A stretch of DNA of 64,000 bases from Gordonia sp. SID5947 (GTDB lineage Bacteria; Actinomycetota; Actinomycetes; Mycobacteriales; Mycobacteriaceae), in assembly GCF_009862785.1 (NCBI RefSeq), contig NZ_WWHU01000001.1:2046001-2110000 (forward strand). Direction: 5' to 3'. The stretch's first letter is position 1. Each line of letters opens with the position of its first letter. A model generated the notes under the pieces. It ran no database searches. It was not told the DNA's origin and saw only the letters and a list, made by a program, of their open reading frames with translations. Positions 8,395 through 17,643 of this stretch are shown here, piece after piece. A program made the translations under genes and the position numbers.

Positions 8395-8408
8395 CTTCAT
8401 CGGTGAAG
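8395..8408. promoter_or_regulatory. palindromic operator candidate between marR and the FUSC gene
   Basis: CTTCATCGGTGAAG has perfect 5-bp arms (CTTCA/TGAAG). It lies about 11 bp upstream of the marR -10 box (TACGAT, 8379-8384 on the minus strand) and upstream of the FUSC -10 box (TAAAGT, 8436-8441). That position suits MarR repression of both genes. Confidence 0.5.
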
Positions 8409-8449
8409 GATTTTATTTCACTACTAAAACAGTGCTAAAGTACCTCCAC

Positions 8450-9592
8450 ATGAGCGCCGCCACCCCTGTCGATCACATCGTTCACCGCCGCGGTGCGCTC
8501 GCGTATGCGGTTCACCCCCGGATGTGGCGCTCGTCGTTGCGTCTCGACATGCGCCGCGCGGGTATCGCGGGCCCGGTCCGAGTGGGCGTCGCGGTCGGCC
8601 TGGTGCTGATCGTCGGGGGCCTGGTAGGCCAGCGTGACGTCGCGGGATTTGCCGCCCTCGGCTCTCTGACCTCTGCGTTCTGCCGGCCCGATCCGTATCG
8701 CGTGCGCGTGGGGCGACTAGCGGCGCTGAGCATCGGGATCGTCGGATCGGTTGCGATCGGCCTTGTGCTGGGCTTGTCCGGGGCGCCGCTCGTCGCCGAG
8801 ATCATCGTCGTCGCGGCGCTCGGCGGATCGACCGCCCTGCTGGTCGGAATGATGCACATCACGGGTCCGGGAGCAGTCATCTTCGTCTTTGCCGCCACCG
8901 GCGCAATGGGATTCGCACACGACATGAACGGCGTCGGCCGGGCGTTGATCGCGACAGGCCTGGGCGCGGCCTGCGGCGCGGTCGCGTCCCTCGCACCGTG
9001 GATCGCACGCAACGCGTGGCAGTTCATCGGCCCGAACACCGATTCGATGCACGCCGTGGAGAATCCGGGCGTCCGCTACGAGACGATCTGGACCACGCTC
9101 CGTCGGCGACCCCGCCGCGAGTTGGTGGTCAACAGTTGCCGCATCGTCGTCGCGACCGCTGTCAGTGCGGCCGTCGCCGCCGGCGCCGGATTCTCCCATC
9201 CGATGTGGGCCGCAATGGGCGCGATGGCCGCCATGCAGGGGGTCTCGTATCACGTCACCGTGCAGCGCGGTTGGCAGCGACTGGCCGGGAACATCGTCGG
9301 GGCGGTCATCGCCGCGATGCTGCTCGGACTCGGCCTCGGCTACTGGGGCGCCGTGGTGGCCATCGTCATCTGCCAGATCGTCACGGAGGTCACGGCGCCG
9401 GTGAACTACGCGATCGCCTCTGTCGCAATCACCCCGATGGCGTTGATCCTGACCGCGTTGAGCGCCGGCCTGAACCCGTCGGCGGTCGATCGCGTGACCG
9501 ACACCCTGATCGGTGTGGTCGTCGGCATCGTGATCGCCGCGCTGACGGTCACCGACGCCGGCCACCTCGCCACTCGCAGCGAGGCCGGCTAG
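8450..9592 (+). CDS. FUSC family membrane protein (aromatic acid exporter-like)
   Basis: The 380-residue protein has two blocks of hydrophobic helices separated by a cytoplasmic stretch (ARNAWQFIGPNTDSMHAVENPG...RRRPRREL). This two-module layout is characteristic of the FUSC/aromatic-acid exporter-like superfamily. It may export a toxic organic acid. The ATG at 8450 follows TAAAGT by 8 nt, consistent with a leaderless transcript; the GTG at 8432 is less likely. Control by the divergent MarR protein is inferred from the shared intergenic palindrome. Confidence 0.75.
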   Translation: MSAATPVDHIVHRRGALAYAVHPRMWRSSLRLDMRRAGIAGPVRVGVAVGLVLIVGGLVGQRDVAGFAALGSLTSAFCRPDPYRVRVGRLAALSIGIVGSVAIGLVLGLSGAPLVAEIIVVAALGGSTALLVGMMHITGPGAVIFVFAATGAMGFAHDMNGVGRALIATGLGAACGAVASLAPWIARNAWQFIGPNTDSMHAVENPGVRYETIWTTLRRRPRRELVVNSCRIVVATAVSAAVAAGAGFSHPMWAAMGAMAAMQGVSYHVTVQRGWQRLAGNIVGAVIAAMLLGLGLGYWGAVVAIVICQIVTEVTAPVNYAIASVAITPMALILTALSAGLNPSAVDRVTDTLIGVVVGIVIAALTVTDAGHLATRSEAG

Positions 9593-9666
9593 CCGTTCTT
9601 GGCTCGCCGCGCCTCGGCGATGCCCATGTCCTCCGCCTGCAGTCGTACAGACGTGTTTTCACGCAC

Positions 9667-9682
9667 GTCACACAGGGGAAAC
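9667..9682 (+). promoter_or_regulatory. GlnR-like binding site upstream of glnN
   Basis: GTCAC, six bases, then GAAAC matches the actinobacterial GlnR consensus half (GTNAC-N6-GAAAC). A weaker partner, CGTAC-N6-GTTTT, begins 22 bp upstream at 9645, the usual spacing of paired GlnR sites. The site is about 105 bp before the glnN start. The remaining part of the 9593-9787 intergenic region shows nothing else distinctive. Confidence 0.5.
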
Positions 9683-9787
9683 GGCCCGGGTACGCCCGGC
9701 CAATAGCGTCATATCGCTCGCAACACCACGACGCGCCCTCGATGCACTCCCGTCGCCGAGGACGAGGTGCCGATCCCAGGAGTGACA

Positions 9788-11959
9788 ATGAGTGGAAGCA
9801 TGTCCCGCCGCCAGGCGATCGAGGCAGTGACAAACTACTCGGTGGAAACCGATGGTTTTCCGGAGCCGTTGGCAGACACCTTCGCGCGCAACGTTTTCAC
9901 CGTGTCGGCGATGAAAGCCCGACTGCCAAGACATGTCTTCAAGGCGGTCTCCGCGACCATCGACAAGGGCGCGCCGCTCGATCCCACCTTGGCCGACTAC
10001 GTCGCGTCGGCCATGAAAGATTGGGCGATCGAGAAGGGTGCGTCGCACTATGCCCACGTCTTCTACCCACTCACCGGCTTCACCGCGGAGAAGCACGACT
10101 CGTTCCTCGAACCGGATTCGTCGGGGGCCGCGCTGGCAGAATTCCAGGGCAAGACGTTGTTGCAGGGCGAACCTGACGCCTCCAGCTTCCCCAACGGCGG
10201 TCTCCGCGGCACGTTCGAGGCTCGGGGGTACACCGGCTGGGATGTGACCAGCCCGGCGTACATCATGGAGAACCCCAACGGGAACACCCTCTGCATCCCC
10301 ACGATCTTCATCTCGTGGACCGGGGAGGCGCTGGACAAGAAGACCCCGTTGCTGCGTAGCCAGCAGGCGATGAGCAAGCAGGCGATGCGCGTGCTGAAGT
10401 TGTTCGGGCACGATGACATCGACACTGTCGTGTCGTACGCCGGCGCCGAGCAGGAGTACTTCCTGATCGACCGTCACTTCTTCTTCGCCCGTCCCGATCT
10501 GATGACGGCGAACCGAACCCTGTTCGGCGCCGAGCCCTCCAAGGGACAGGAGTTCGACGACCACTACTTCGGTGCCATCCCCGACCGCGTTCTGGCGTTC
10601 ATGATCGAGCTCGACCGAGAACTGTTCAAGCAGGGCATCCCCGCCAAGACCCGCCACAACGAGGTCGCTCCCGGCCAGTTCGAGATCGCGCCGGTCTTCG
10701 AGAAGTCCAACCTGGCCCACGATCACCAGCAATTGATGATGACGACGATGAAGAACGTGGCCGAGCGGTACGGCATGGTCTGCCTCCTCCACGAGAAGCC
10801 GTTCGCCGGGGTCAACGGCTCCGGCAAGCACGTCAACTTCTCGCTCGGCAACAGCAATCAGGGAAACCTGCTCAACCCGGGCGACACCCCCCACGAGAAC
10901 GAACAGTTCCTGGTGTTCTGTGCGGCCATCATCCGTGGCGTACACAAGTTCGGTGGGCTACTCCGCGCATCCATAGCGTCGGCGTCCAACGACCACCGGC
11001 TGGGCGCCAACGAGGCACCGCCCGCGATCATCTCGATCTTCCTCGGCGACCAGTTGATGGACGTCTTCGATCAGATCGCGAAAGGCGGCGCCAAGGCCAG
11101 CAAGGAGACCGGCCTGCTGGAACTCGGTGTGGACACCCTGCCGCCACTCACCGCAGATGCCGGCGATCGCAACCGGACCAGTCCGTTCGCCTTCACCGGC
11201 AACCGGTTCGAGTTTCGCGCCCCGGGTGCCAACCAGTCGATAGCCGACCCGATGATCGCGATCAATGCGATGCTGGCCGACTCATTGGACTACATTGCCG
11301 ACTACCTCGAGAAGAAGATCGCCGACGGCGTGGAGTTCGATGCGGCGGTGCAAGACCTGCTCGAAGGGATCATCGTCGAGCACGGCAAGGTCGTGTTCAA
11401 CGGCAACGGCTACAGCGCGGAATGGCAGGAGGAGGCTGCATCGCGCGGTCTGCTCAATCTCCGCACCACCGTCGACGCGATGGCGCAGTACGACGAGCCC
11501 GCCATCCAGGAGGTCATGAGCGCGTACGGCATCCTGAGCAATCGAGAACTGAAGGCACGAAAAGAAGTCGTGCTGGAACAGTACTCACTCGCACTTCTGG
11601 TGGAGGCCAAGGAGACCCTGGAGATCGCCAAGACGATGATCCTGCCCGCCGCCAACCGCTATCAGGGCGAACTCGCCGGCACCGCGGCCAGCCTCAAGGC
11701 CGCCGGAGTGGAGACCGACCATCCGGTTCTGATGTCGGTGACCAAGAGCACCAAGGATCTTTACGCGACGATGCTGACTCTCGAGGAAGCCATCGGCGGT
11801 TTCCACGCCGATACCCTCGAAGGTGAGGCGCAGTACGCGTTGCAGGCCCTCATCCCAGCCATGGACGATGTTCGTGCCGTCGCGGACCGGCTCGAGAGCA
11901 TCGTCGCCGATGATCTCTGGCCGCTCCCCACCTACCACGAGATGCTCACCATCCTCTGA
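9788..11959 (+). CDS. glnN: glutamine synthetase type III
   Basis: At 723 residues this is far longer than GSI (about 470) and matches the GSIII/GlnN family. It makes glutamine from glutamate, ammonia and ATP. Visible blocks include [11 protein letters not shown] (glutamate/metal binding), [26 protein letters not shown] and [13 protein letters not shown], with a helical C-terminal region typical of GSIII. The ATG at 9788 has an AGGAG 8 nt upstream; an upstream GTG at 9767 is less likely. It is monocistronic and preceded by a GlnR-like box, so nitrogen control is plausible. It is followed by 21-bp repeats. Confidence 0.92.
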   Translation: MSGSMSRRQAIEAVTNYSVETDGFPEPLADTFARNVFTVSAMKARLPRHVFKAVSATIDKGAPLDPTLADYVASAMKDWAIEKGASHYAHVFYPLTGFTAEKHDSFLEPDSSGAALAEFQGKTLLQGEPDASSFPNGGLRGTFEARGYTGWDVTSPAYIMENPNGNTLCIPTIFISWTGEALDKKTPLLRSQQAMSKQAMRVLKLFGHDDIDTVVSYAGAEQEYFLIDRHFFFARPDLMTANRTLFGAEPSKGQEFDDHYFGAIPDRVLAFMIELDRELFKQGIPAKTRHNEVAPGQFEIAPVFEKSNLAHDHQQLMMTTMKNVAERYGMVCLLHEKPFAGVNGSGKHVNFSLGNSNQGNLLNPGDTPHENEQFLVFCAAIIRGVHKFGGLLRASIASASNDHRLGANEAPPAIISIFLGDQLMDVFDQIAKGGAKASKETGLLELGVDTLPPLTADAGDRNRTSPFAFTGNRFEFRAPGANQSIADPMIAINAMLADSLDYIADYLEKKIADGVEFDAAVQDLLEGIIVEHGKVVFNGNGYSAEWQEEAASRGLLNLRTTVDAMAQYDEPAIQEVMSAYGILSNRELKARKEVVLEQYSLALLVEAKETLEIAKTMILPAANRYQGELAGTAASLKAAGVETDHPVLMSVTKSTKDLYATMLTLEEAIGGFHADTLEGEAQYALQALIPAMDDVRAVADRLESIVADDLWPLPTYHEMLTIL

Positions 11960-11974
11960 GTGCGCTACGCGGAT

Positions 11975-12037
11975 CGCGCCGACAGCAACCGATTCCGCGT
12001 CGACAGCACCCGGTACCGCGTCGACAGCAACGGCTGT
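11975..12037 (+). repeat. 21-bp tandem repeat, three units, downstream of glnN
   Basis: Three consecutive 21-bp units begin CGCGCCGACAGCAACC or CGCGTCGACAGCA at 11975, 11996 and 12017. They are related to the 12103-12249 array but in the opposite orientation. Both arrays read in the sense direction away from their adjacent gene's stop. Confidence 0.75.
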
Positions 12038-12102
12038 CAGGGTGACGGTAGGTCGTGCGCGACCATCGTCACCGCCAGAACGCACCTCCGCCAGGCCACA
12101 AC

Positions 12103-12249
12103 GGTGCCGTCGGCGCGATTGAGGTTGCCGTCGGCGCGAAACCGGTTGCCGTCGGCGCGACTGAGGTTGCCGTCGGCGCGATTGAGGTTGCCGTCGGCGC
12201 GAAACCGGTTGCCGTCGGCGCCATCCGGGTTGCCGTCGGCGCGATCGGC
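12103..12249 (-). repeat. 21-bp tandem repeat, seven units, downstream of the DksA-like gene
   Basis: Seven 21-bp units with the core GTTGCCGTCGGCGCGA and a variable 5-base end lie head to tail from 12103 to 12249. On the minus strand this reads as repeated Arg-Ala-Asp-Gly-Asn codons continuing straight from the DksA/TraR gene, whose stop is at 12251. Unit 1 has a T-to-G change at its second base. The region between the two arrays (12038-12102) shows no gene. Confidence 0.9.
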
Positions 12250-12250
12250 G

Positions 12251-12625
12251 TCACCAGCGTCGGGCAGAATCGCGTGCCGCGCAGGAGATGCAAAGTCTCG
12301 CGGCGGGCAGCGCGTCCAGCCGCTCCGGACCGATCGGCCCACCACAGCGCTCGCACCGACCATAGGTTCCGTGGTCGAGGCGGCCGAACGCCGCGTCGAG
12401 TTCGTCGAGCCGCACCCGCGACCTGTCGAGCTGCGCAACGAGTTGGCCACGCTCGACGGCAAGTGTCGTACCTTCGGGATCATGCTCGTCGTCGGAGCTG
12501 GAGTCGGCCGTCGCGTCGATGACCGACCGCAGACGCGACGACAACGCCTCGATCAGCGAGACGGTCGAGTCCCGTTCGGCGGTCAATGCCGCACGGACGT
12601 CGTGGTGCTCGGACGAGCTCACCAC
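12251..12625 (-). CDS. TraR/DksA C4-type zinc finger protein
   Basis: The 124-residue protein has an N-terminal coiled coil (residues about 5-75, rich in Arg/Glu/Leu) and a C-terminal zinc finger CERCGG...CISCAA. This is the DksA/TraR fold. Such proteins modulate RNA polymerase through the secondary channel in proteobacteria; the actinobacterial members are less well understood. The start is GTG at 12625. Its stop sits immediately against the 21-bp repeat array. It lies 66 nt downstream of the PucR gene on the same strand. Confidence 0.8.
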   Translation of the reverse strand: MVSSSEHHDVRAALTAERDSTVSLIEALSSRLRSVIDATADSSSDDEHDPEGTTLAVERGQLVAQLDRSRVRLDELDAAFGRLDHGTYGRCERCGGPIGPERLDALPAARLCISCAARDSARRW

Positions 12626-12691
12626 CTTCGTCCACCGACAGCACTCGTGCGCAACGACATCCTTCCTTTGTACGCCGCCGAAGCCGACCGC

Positions 12692-14315
12692 TCAGCCCGG
12701 CGGAGCGGCACGCAGCGACAACGCGACCACCAGACGAGTCGCGGGGTCGTCGAGGTCCATGCCGGTGAGTTCCTGCAGACGACGGATCCGGTAGCGCAGG
12801 GTGTTCGGATGGATGTGCAAGGTCGTCGCGGCCGAGCGCACATCACCGAAGCGGTCGAGGTAGGTCCGCAGCGAGGTGATGAATTCGCTGCCGGTGCGCT
12901 CGTCCATCTCGGCCAGCTCGACGACGCGGGTGTCCATCAGCTGAGGATTGGCGGTGAGGTGGGCGACGATCTCGCCCAGGAGAACACCTGTCTGCGACTC
13001 GCCGACGGTGGTCACGTCGGCGATCAGGTCTCCTTCGCGTTCGGCAGCGTCGAGGACGCGATCCACCTGTGCCCGGAGCGTGGGTACCGACGCGAGTCCC
13101 CCTCCGGTCCGGCGACCACCGCACGCAACGCGACGCCGAACTGGCGTCGGGCCGCCGCGACGACCGATCTCCCCAGATCACCGTCGCCTCGGGATCCACC
13201 CGCGGGAGGATGACGTACGCGCGCGGCCCGATCGTGGACGTCACCGACAGTGGGCTGAACGCGCTCGCGTGCAGGGTGAGCGCCGACACCTCACCAGCCG
13301 CCCGGAGCACCGCGGATGGGTCGTCACCGAGCCCTGTCGGAGCGAACCCGGCCACCGTCATCGGCAGGTCCACGGCGATGCCGAGTTGCGTGCCGAGGTA
13401 ATCGGCGTCGACGACCTCTCCCCGAACGCCCAACAGACGCCGCACCACGTCGTCGTGGGCGGTACCTGCTGCCCTACGTCGCGAGATCATCCGCGCGGCA
13501 ACGGCAGCCGCGCCGGCGAGCACCTCATCGGTGTCGGCCGCCCACTCGGTGCGCCCCTGCTGGAGCCAGACGACGCCGAGGAACTCCCCGGACCCGTCCG
13601 CCGTCGGCCGACGGATGCCGATGGCGCGCCGCGGGCGCAGTCCCAGATCGGCCCGTTCGTCCACGACGACGACACCGGTTGCGGTTCGAACCGCATCGAG
13701 CACGCCCCACTGACGTAGCCAGGCGAGCATCTCCGGCGGCCCTTCCCGCCCGAGGATCGAGAGGCGACGCAACTCGTCGGCCTCGTCGCCGGCACTGCTG
13801 TAGGCGAGGACGTGCGCGCGCTCGTCCTCGATGCTGACGAGTCCACCGGTGCGCCGGGCGACCTCCCCTGCCAGTTCGAAGAGATCACCGATCGCGCCCG
13901 AACGCATCGACTCGCCCGCCACCCCGGGCCCGGGAGCTCCCTCAAGAACTCGCATGACCAGGTGATAGGTCCGTTCCCACCGCGCATGCGGGTCGATCTC
14001 CACGACTGCGACACCGGTCGCCTCGGCCCGCTCGACGACCCGCTCAGAGGGCCCCTTGCAGAGGATCGCCACCGGCCGGCGTGCACCCAGTCCCGACAAC
14101 CAGGTGAGCACGGCGTCGTCGGGAACGCCGACGAACAGGAACAACTCCGCACCGCGCGCTGCACGACCCAGACCGAGCTCGATGTCGTCGGCGTCGAGCA
14201 GTGCCGCCGACGACAGGGGTTGGTCCAGCCCGCCCGGCGCGACTCGCAGTGTTGCCACGGTGCTGTCGAGAGCGAGGAGCAGCTGTCCGAGAGACACGCC
14301 CACTGGTGTGGTCAT
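12692..14315 (-). pseudogene. PucR family transcriptional regulator, interrupted by two apparent 1-nt deletions
   Basis: The N-terminal ~375 residues (from ATG 14315) carry a purine-catabolism-regulator-like and GGDEF-like region. The C-terminal HTH (HIHPNTLRYRIRRLQELTG) lies in a different frame ending at 12692. Translation in three frames shows that adding one base near 13191-13193 and one near 13096 restores a continuous PucR sequence (RSVVAAARRQFGVALRAVV, then VPTLRAQVDRVLDAAE). With two bases added the length is an exact 542 codons. The family resembles PruC, the activator of the proline operon in mycobacteria; pruAB lies 7 kb away. Sequencing error is as likely as real decay. Confidence 0.8.
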
Positions 14316-14379
14316 ACGGCCAATTATGAGCCCGCCGATTGTGTGACCGGACAGGTTTCGACCGTTCCCGGCGGCATCG

Positions 14380-15081
14380 TCAGTGATGCAGGACGGCTTG
14401 GAATGCGACCCGGTCGCCACGGTAGAGCGACCGCACCACCTCGATGGGCACCCCTTCGGCGTCGAGCGACCGCCTACGAAGCAGCAGCATCGGCATCAGG
14501 GTCGTCGTCTCCAGGAGATCGGCTTCGCGCGGCGACGGCAGCGCGGTCTCGATCCGTTCCTCGGCGCTGGCGAACGCGACCCCCTCGGCACGTATGGCGG
14601 CGTAGAGCGACGTCTGAGGGTCGAACGTCGCAGCAAGGGTCCCGAACCTCGAATGGGCGAGATACGTGCTCTCCAAGCCCAATCTCACACCGTCAGCGAG
14701 GAGCACACGTTCCAGGTGCATCACCGACGACCCCGCCGGAATCCCCAACGCATCACACATCAGGTCGTCGCCCACCATGTCGTCGAAGGTCACCAAGATG
14801 CGTCCCGGCACCCTCCCGTGTTCCTTTGCTCCCTCGGTGTAGGACCGTAAGGACAACGGCTGGACCAGTTTCGGCGCCGACACCACGGTCCGGCGCCCGC
14901 GTCGCTCCAGCCGCCCCTCGACGAGCAGGTCCTGGAGTGCTTGACGCACCGTCTCCCGCGCAACCGAGAACTGCTCGGCGAGCGCACGCTCAGGTGGCAC
15001 CGCCTCACCCTCGTCGAGAGCGGAAACCATTCGTTCGAGTTCGGTGCGGACCCGGTAGTACTTCGGCGGCTCGGCGCTCAC
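14380..15081 (-). CDS. GntR family regulator with UTRA domain (HutC/PhnF type)
   Basis: The 233-residue protein has an N-terminal winged helix (PPERALAEQFSVARETVRQALQ, residues about 20-70) and a C-terminal UTRA ligand domain (SSVMHLERVLLADG, LLLRRRSLDAEGVPIEVVRSLY). The start is GTG at 15081, whose GTGA overlaps the stop of the HD gene, so the two are translationally coupled. Two TTGGTCTAGACC palindromes in the divergent promoter region are ideal HutC-type operators and resemble sites reported for mycobacterial PhnF. It most likely represses the phosphonate genes. Confidence 0.85.
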   Translation of the reverse strand: MSAEPPKYYRVRTELERMVSALDEGEAVPPERALAEQFSVARETVRQALQDLLVEGRLERRGRRTVVSAPKLVQPLSLRSYTEGAKEHGRVPGRILVTFDDMVGDDLMCDALGIPAGSSVMHLERVLLADGVRLGLESTYLAHSRFGTLAATFDPQTSLYAAIRAEGVAFASAEERIETALPSPREADLLETTTLMPMLLLRRRSLDAEGVPIEVVRSLYRGDRVAFQAVLHH

Positions 15082-15638
15082 CACGACCCACTGTCCGGCC
15101 GCCGCGCTCCCGCCGACCGATCCGCGATCCGCTCGACGAGTATCTCGACCTCGGCGACCTGCATACCAGGTGCCCCGGGAACCTTTGCGGCGTCGTCGTA
15201 TCGACGCAACTGCACTGCATCGGGCCACCATGGATGAACTGTCCAGGAAGCATCCACAGCGCCCACACCGCCCTGATACGCCAACGAGACCACCGAGGTA
15301 TCGGAAAGCCTGGCGGCATAGCCGGATTCGGTGGCCGCCAGATATCGCTTCGCCGCGACGTGCGCCCCCGCCAGCCAGCCCACCCGTACGCCGAGCCGAG
15401 GGGTCAACCATTCATGCGCGGACCGGTCGTGTGGCTCACCGCCCGGCACCAGCGGACTGCGGGCGACATCGTGCAGGACCGCAGCCAGAACAAGTTCGTC
15501 GTCGGCACCGTCGGCCCGAGCACGCCAACCCGCCTGCATTGCGTGGTCGAACTCATCGACGGTCTCCTCGTCCCAGATTCCGCGCAACGATCGGAGTGCA
15601 GCAGTCACCTCGGCGGCGACCTCAGTCGAAGACGTCAT
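15078..15638 (-). CDS. phosphonate-degradation-associated HD domain protein
   Basis: The 186-residue protein contains the HD signature LVLAAVLHDVARSP and further histidines (GEPHDRSAHEWL, GAHVAAKRYL). This matches the HD-domain family encoded in phosphonate degradation operons, related to the mixed-valent di-iron oxygenase PhnZ. Whether it cleaves a hydroxy-phosphonate or is a hydrolase cannot be told from sequence. The ATG at 15638 follows the box TATGCT by 6 nt, so the mRNA is probably leaderless. A GntR operator lies just upstream of that box. It overlaps gntR by 4 nt. Confidence 0.78.
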   Translation of the reverse strand: MTSSTEVAAEVTAALRSLRGIWDEETVDEFDHAMQAGWRARADGADDELVLAAVLHDVARSPLVPGGEPHDRSAHEWLTPRLGVRVGWLAGAHVAAKRYLAATESGYAARLSDTSVVSLAYQGGVGAVDASWTVHPWWPDAVQLRRYDDAAKVPGAPGMQVAEVEILVERIADRSAGARRPDSGSW

Positions 15639-15656
15639 ACGCCGAGCATAACCGCT

Positions 15657-15670
15657 TTGGTCTAGACCGA
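15657..15670. promoter_or_regulatory. GntR operator 1
   Basis: TTGGTCTAGACCGA is a near-perfect palindrome with one mismatch from operator 2. It lies 6 bp upstream of the TATGCT -10 box of the HD-gntR operon, so binding would block that promoter and give autoregulation. Confidence 0.72.
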
Positions 15671-15703
15671 ATGTTCACTTACAGTTTCCGTAGAGGATCC
15701 TGC

Positions 15704-15717
15704 TTGGTCTAGACCAA
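15704..15717. promoter_or_regulatory. GntR operator 2
   Basis: TTGGTCTAGACCAA is a perfect 14-bp palindrome centred 47 bp from operator 1 and ending 19 bp before the ATG of the FAD oxidoreductase gene. It would control the rightward catabolic and transport operon. The half-site TGGTCTA is the classic HutC-subfamily recognition sequence. Confidence 0.8.
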
Positions 15718-15736
15718 AAATTGCACACTGGTCCGC

Positions 15737-16872
15737 ATGAAGATCATCGTCATCGGCGGCGGAATCCTGGGCACTGCCCACGCTTTCGCGGCAATGGGCC
15801 GCGGTCACCACGTGGTGCAGATCGAACGCGAACGAGAGGCGCGCGGCGCCAGCGTACGCAACTTCGGCCTCGTCTGGGTCTCCGGTCGCGCACCGGGTGA
15901 ACTCGCCGCGGCGCAGCGGTCGCGCGATCTGTGGGAGAAGATCGGGGCGGAGGTGCCGGGCATCGGATTTCGGGCCTGCGGATCGATCACTCTGGTCCGC
16001 ACCGAGGCGGAGCTCGCGGTGGCCGAGGAGGTCTCGACCCGAGGCGACGCCGCCGACCGCGGCTTCACGTTGCTCGACCCCACCGCCGTCCGCCGGATCA
16101 ATCCGGCGCTGCGTGGTGACCTCATCGCCGGACTGCATTGCGCGCGCGACGGTGCGGTCGAGTCCCGTATCGCGTTGCCTGCCATACGCTCTCATCTGGA
16201 ACGCACCGGCCGGTTCGAGTTCGTACCCGGTCGCGAGGTCCGTGCCGTCGATTCGGCGGAGTCAGGTGTCACGGTTCGCGACGACCACGGGGCGAAGCAT
16301 CGAGGGGACGCGGTGATCCACTGTCCGGGTGCGATCCATGGGGGCTCACCCGCGAGTTGCTCGGCTCGGTACCGCCGGTCCGTCGCGTCCGTCTGCAGAT
16401 GATGCAGACCGCGCCACTGGGCGAGGAGCTGACCACCGCCATCGCCGACTCCGACAGCTTCCGGTACTACCCGGGCTTCGCCGGACGATCGCTGCAGAGA
16501 CTCACCGACGTTCAGCCCCAGGTCCCGGTGGCCGCAGCGCATCACATGCAGTTGCTGTGTGTGCAACGCCTCGACGGTGGTCTGACGATCGGCGACACCC
16601 ACGAGTACGACGACGACGCCGTGTTCGGATTCGACGTCCGCGAGGAACCCTACGACCACCTCCGACAGGTGGTCGAATCCCTTCTCGGTCGCGCTCTACC
16701 CGACGTCGTCCGTCGGTGGTCCGGCGTCTATTCGCAATGTCTCGACCCGGCCGCGATCGCGTTCCGAGAGCAGGTCTCACCAGGGGTCTGGGTGGTCACC
16801 GGCCCCGGCGGGCGCGGAATGACACTCGGCCCCGCACTCGGTGAGCAGACCGCCGACCTGATGAACCTCTGA
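15737..16872 (+). pseudogene. FAD-dependent oxidoreductase of phosphonate loci (HpnW-like), one apparent 1-nt deletion
   Basis: This is a DAO-fold FAD enzyme. The dinucleotide loop is VIGGGILGTAHA at residues 4-15, and the C-terminal VVTGPGGRGMTLGPALGEQ closes the FAD site. The frame changes near 16332: adding one G in GGTGCGATCC joins HCPGA to DPWGLTRELL and gives exactly 379 codons. The family is linked to oxidative deamination of 2-aminoethylphosphonate or its N-methyl form to phosphonoacetaldehyde. It is the first gene of the rightward operon, 23 nt before the HAD gene. Because the rest is intact, a sequencing error is quite possible. Confidence 0.8.
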
Positions 16873-16895
16873 GCCCGACCCGAAAGGCAATACCG

Positions 16896-17579
16896 ATGTC
16901 AGACCTGAACATCCGACTGGCCGCCGTCGACATGGCCGGCACCACCGTCGCCGACGACGGCCTCGTACTGGCCGCGTTCGACGCCGCAGCACGGGCAGTC
17001 GGACTGCCCATGGATGGCGCAGACCATGCGCAAGCGCAACAGTATGTGGTCGACGCCATGGGCCAGTCCAAGATCGTCGTCTTCCGCCATCTGCTCCAAG
17101 GCGATGAAACACTTGCTCGACAAGCTAATTCGGCTTTCGAAGAGGCCTACGCCCGCGCGGTGTCCGACGGCGGCGTCCAGGAGGTCGACGGAGCTGCCGA
17201 CACCATCGAATCGCTACGGAACGCAGGAGTGAAGGTGGCACTGACCACCGGATTCAGTGCCGCGACCCAGCAGAGGTTGTTGGTGGCGCTCGGTTGGGAA
17301 GATCTGGCCGACATCGCGATCGCGCCGACGGCGATCGTACGTGGCCGCCCCTTCCCGGACATGATCCTGTCCGCGGTGATCGAGCTGCGAATCGAGGACG
17401 TCCGCCAGGTGGCGGTTCTCGGTGACACCGGCAACGACATCACGAGCGGCATCCGGGCGGGCGCCGAGATCGTGGCGGGCACGCTCACCGGCGCACACGA
17501 CGAAACACACCTTCGCGCAGCAGGCGCAACCCACATCGTCGAATCGGTCCGCCAGTTCGGTGACCTGCTCACCCACTGA
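16896..17579 (+). CDS. phosphonatase-like HAD hydrolase (PhnX-like)
   Basis: The 227-residue HAD protein has nucleophile Asp12 in DMAGTTV, a Lys59 in MGQSKI at the position expected for the PhnX Schiff-base lysine, and the acidic motif VLGDTGNDITSG near residue 168. PhnX splits phosphonoacetaldehyde into acetaldehyde and phosphate through that lysine. This sequence belongs to the phosphonatase-like sister family, so activity on phosphonoacetaldehyde is likely but not certain. It sits between the FAD oxidoreductase and the importer, which fits the proposed pathway. Confidence 0.83.
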   Translation: MSDLNIRLAAVDMAGTTVADDGLVLAAFDAAARAVGLPMDGADHAQAQQYVVDAMGQSKIVVFRHLLQGDETLARQANSAFEEAYARAVSDGGVQEVDGAADTIESLRNAGVKVALTTGFSAATQQRLLVALGWEDLADIAIAPTAIVRGRPFPDMILSAVIELRIEDVRQVAVLGDTGNDITSGIRAGAEIVAGTLTGAHDETHLRAAGATHIVESVRQFGDLLTH

Positions 17580-17643
17580 TCCCGCACCGCACACGGCCCG
17601 TGCATCTCTCCGACCTCGTCATCGAACACACGAAGGAAACAAC

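Noticed and set aside
12103..12249. CRISPR array
   Set aside because: Units are contiguous 21-mers with only 5 variable bases, no unique spacers of 30 nt and no cas genes.
13090..13200. Programmed frameshifting in the PucR gene
   Set aside because: Two separate shifts would be needed, with no slippery sequence plus structure; indels are simpler.
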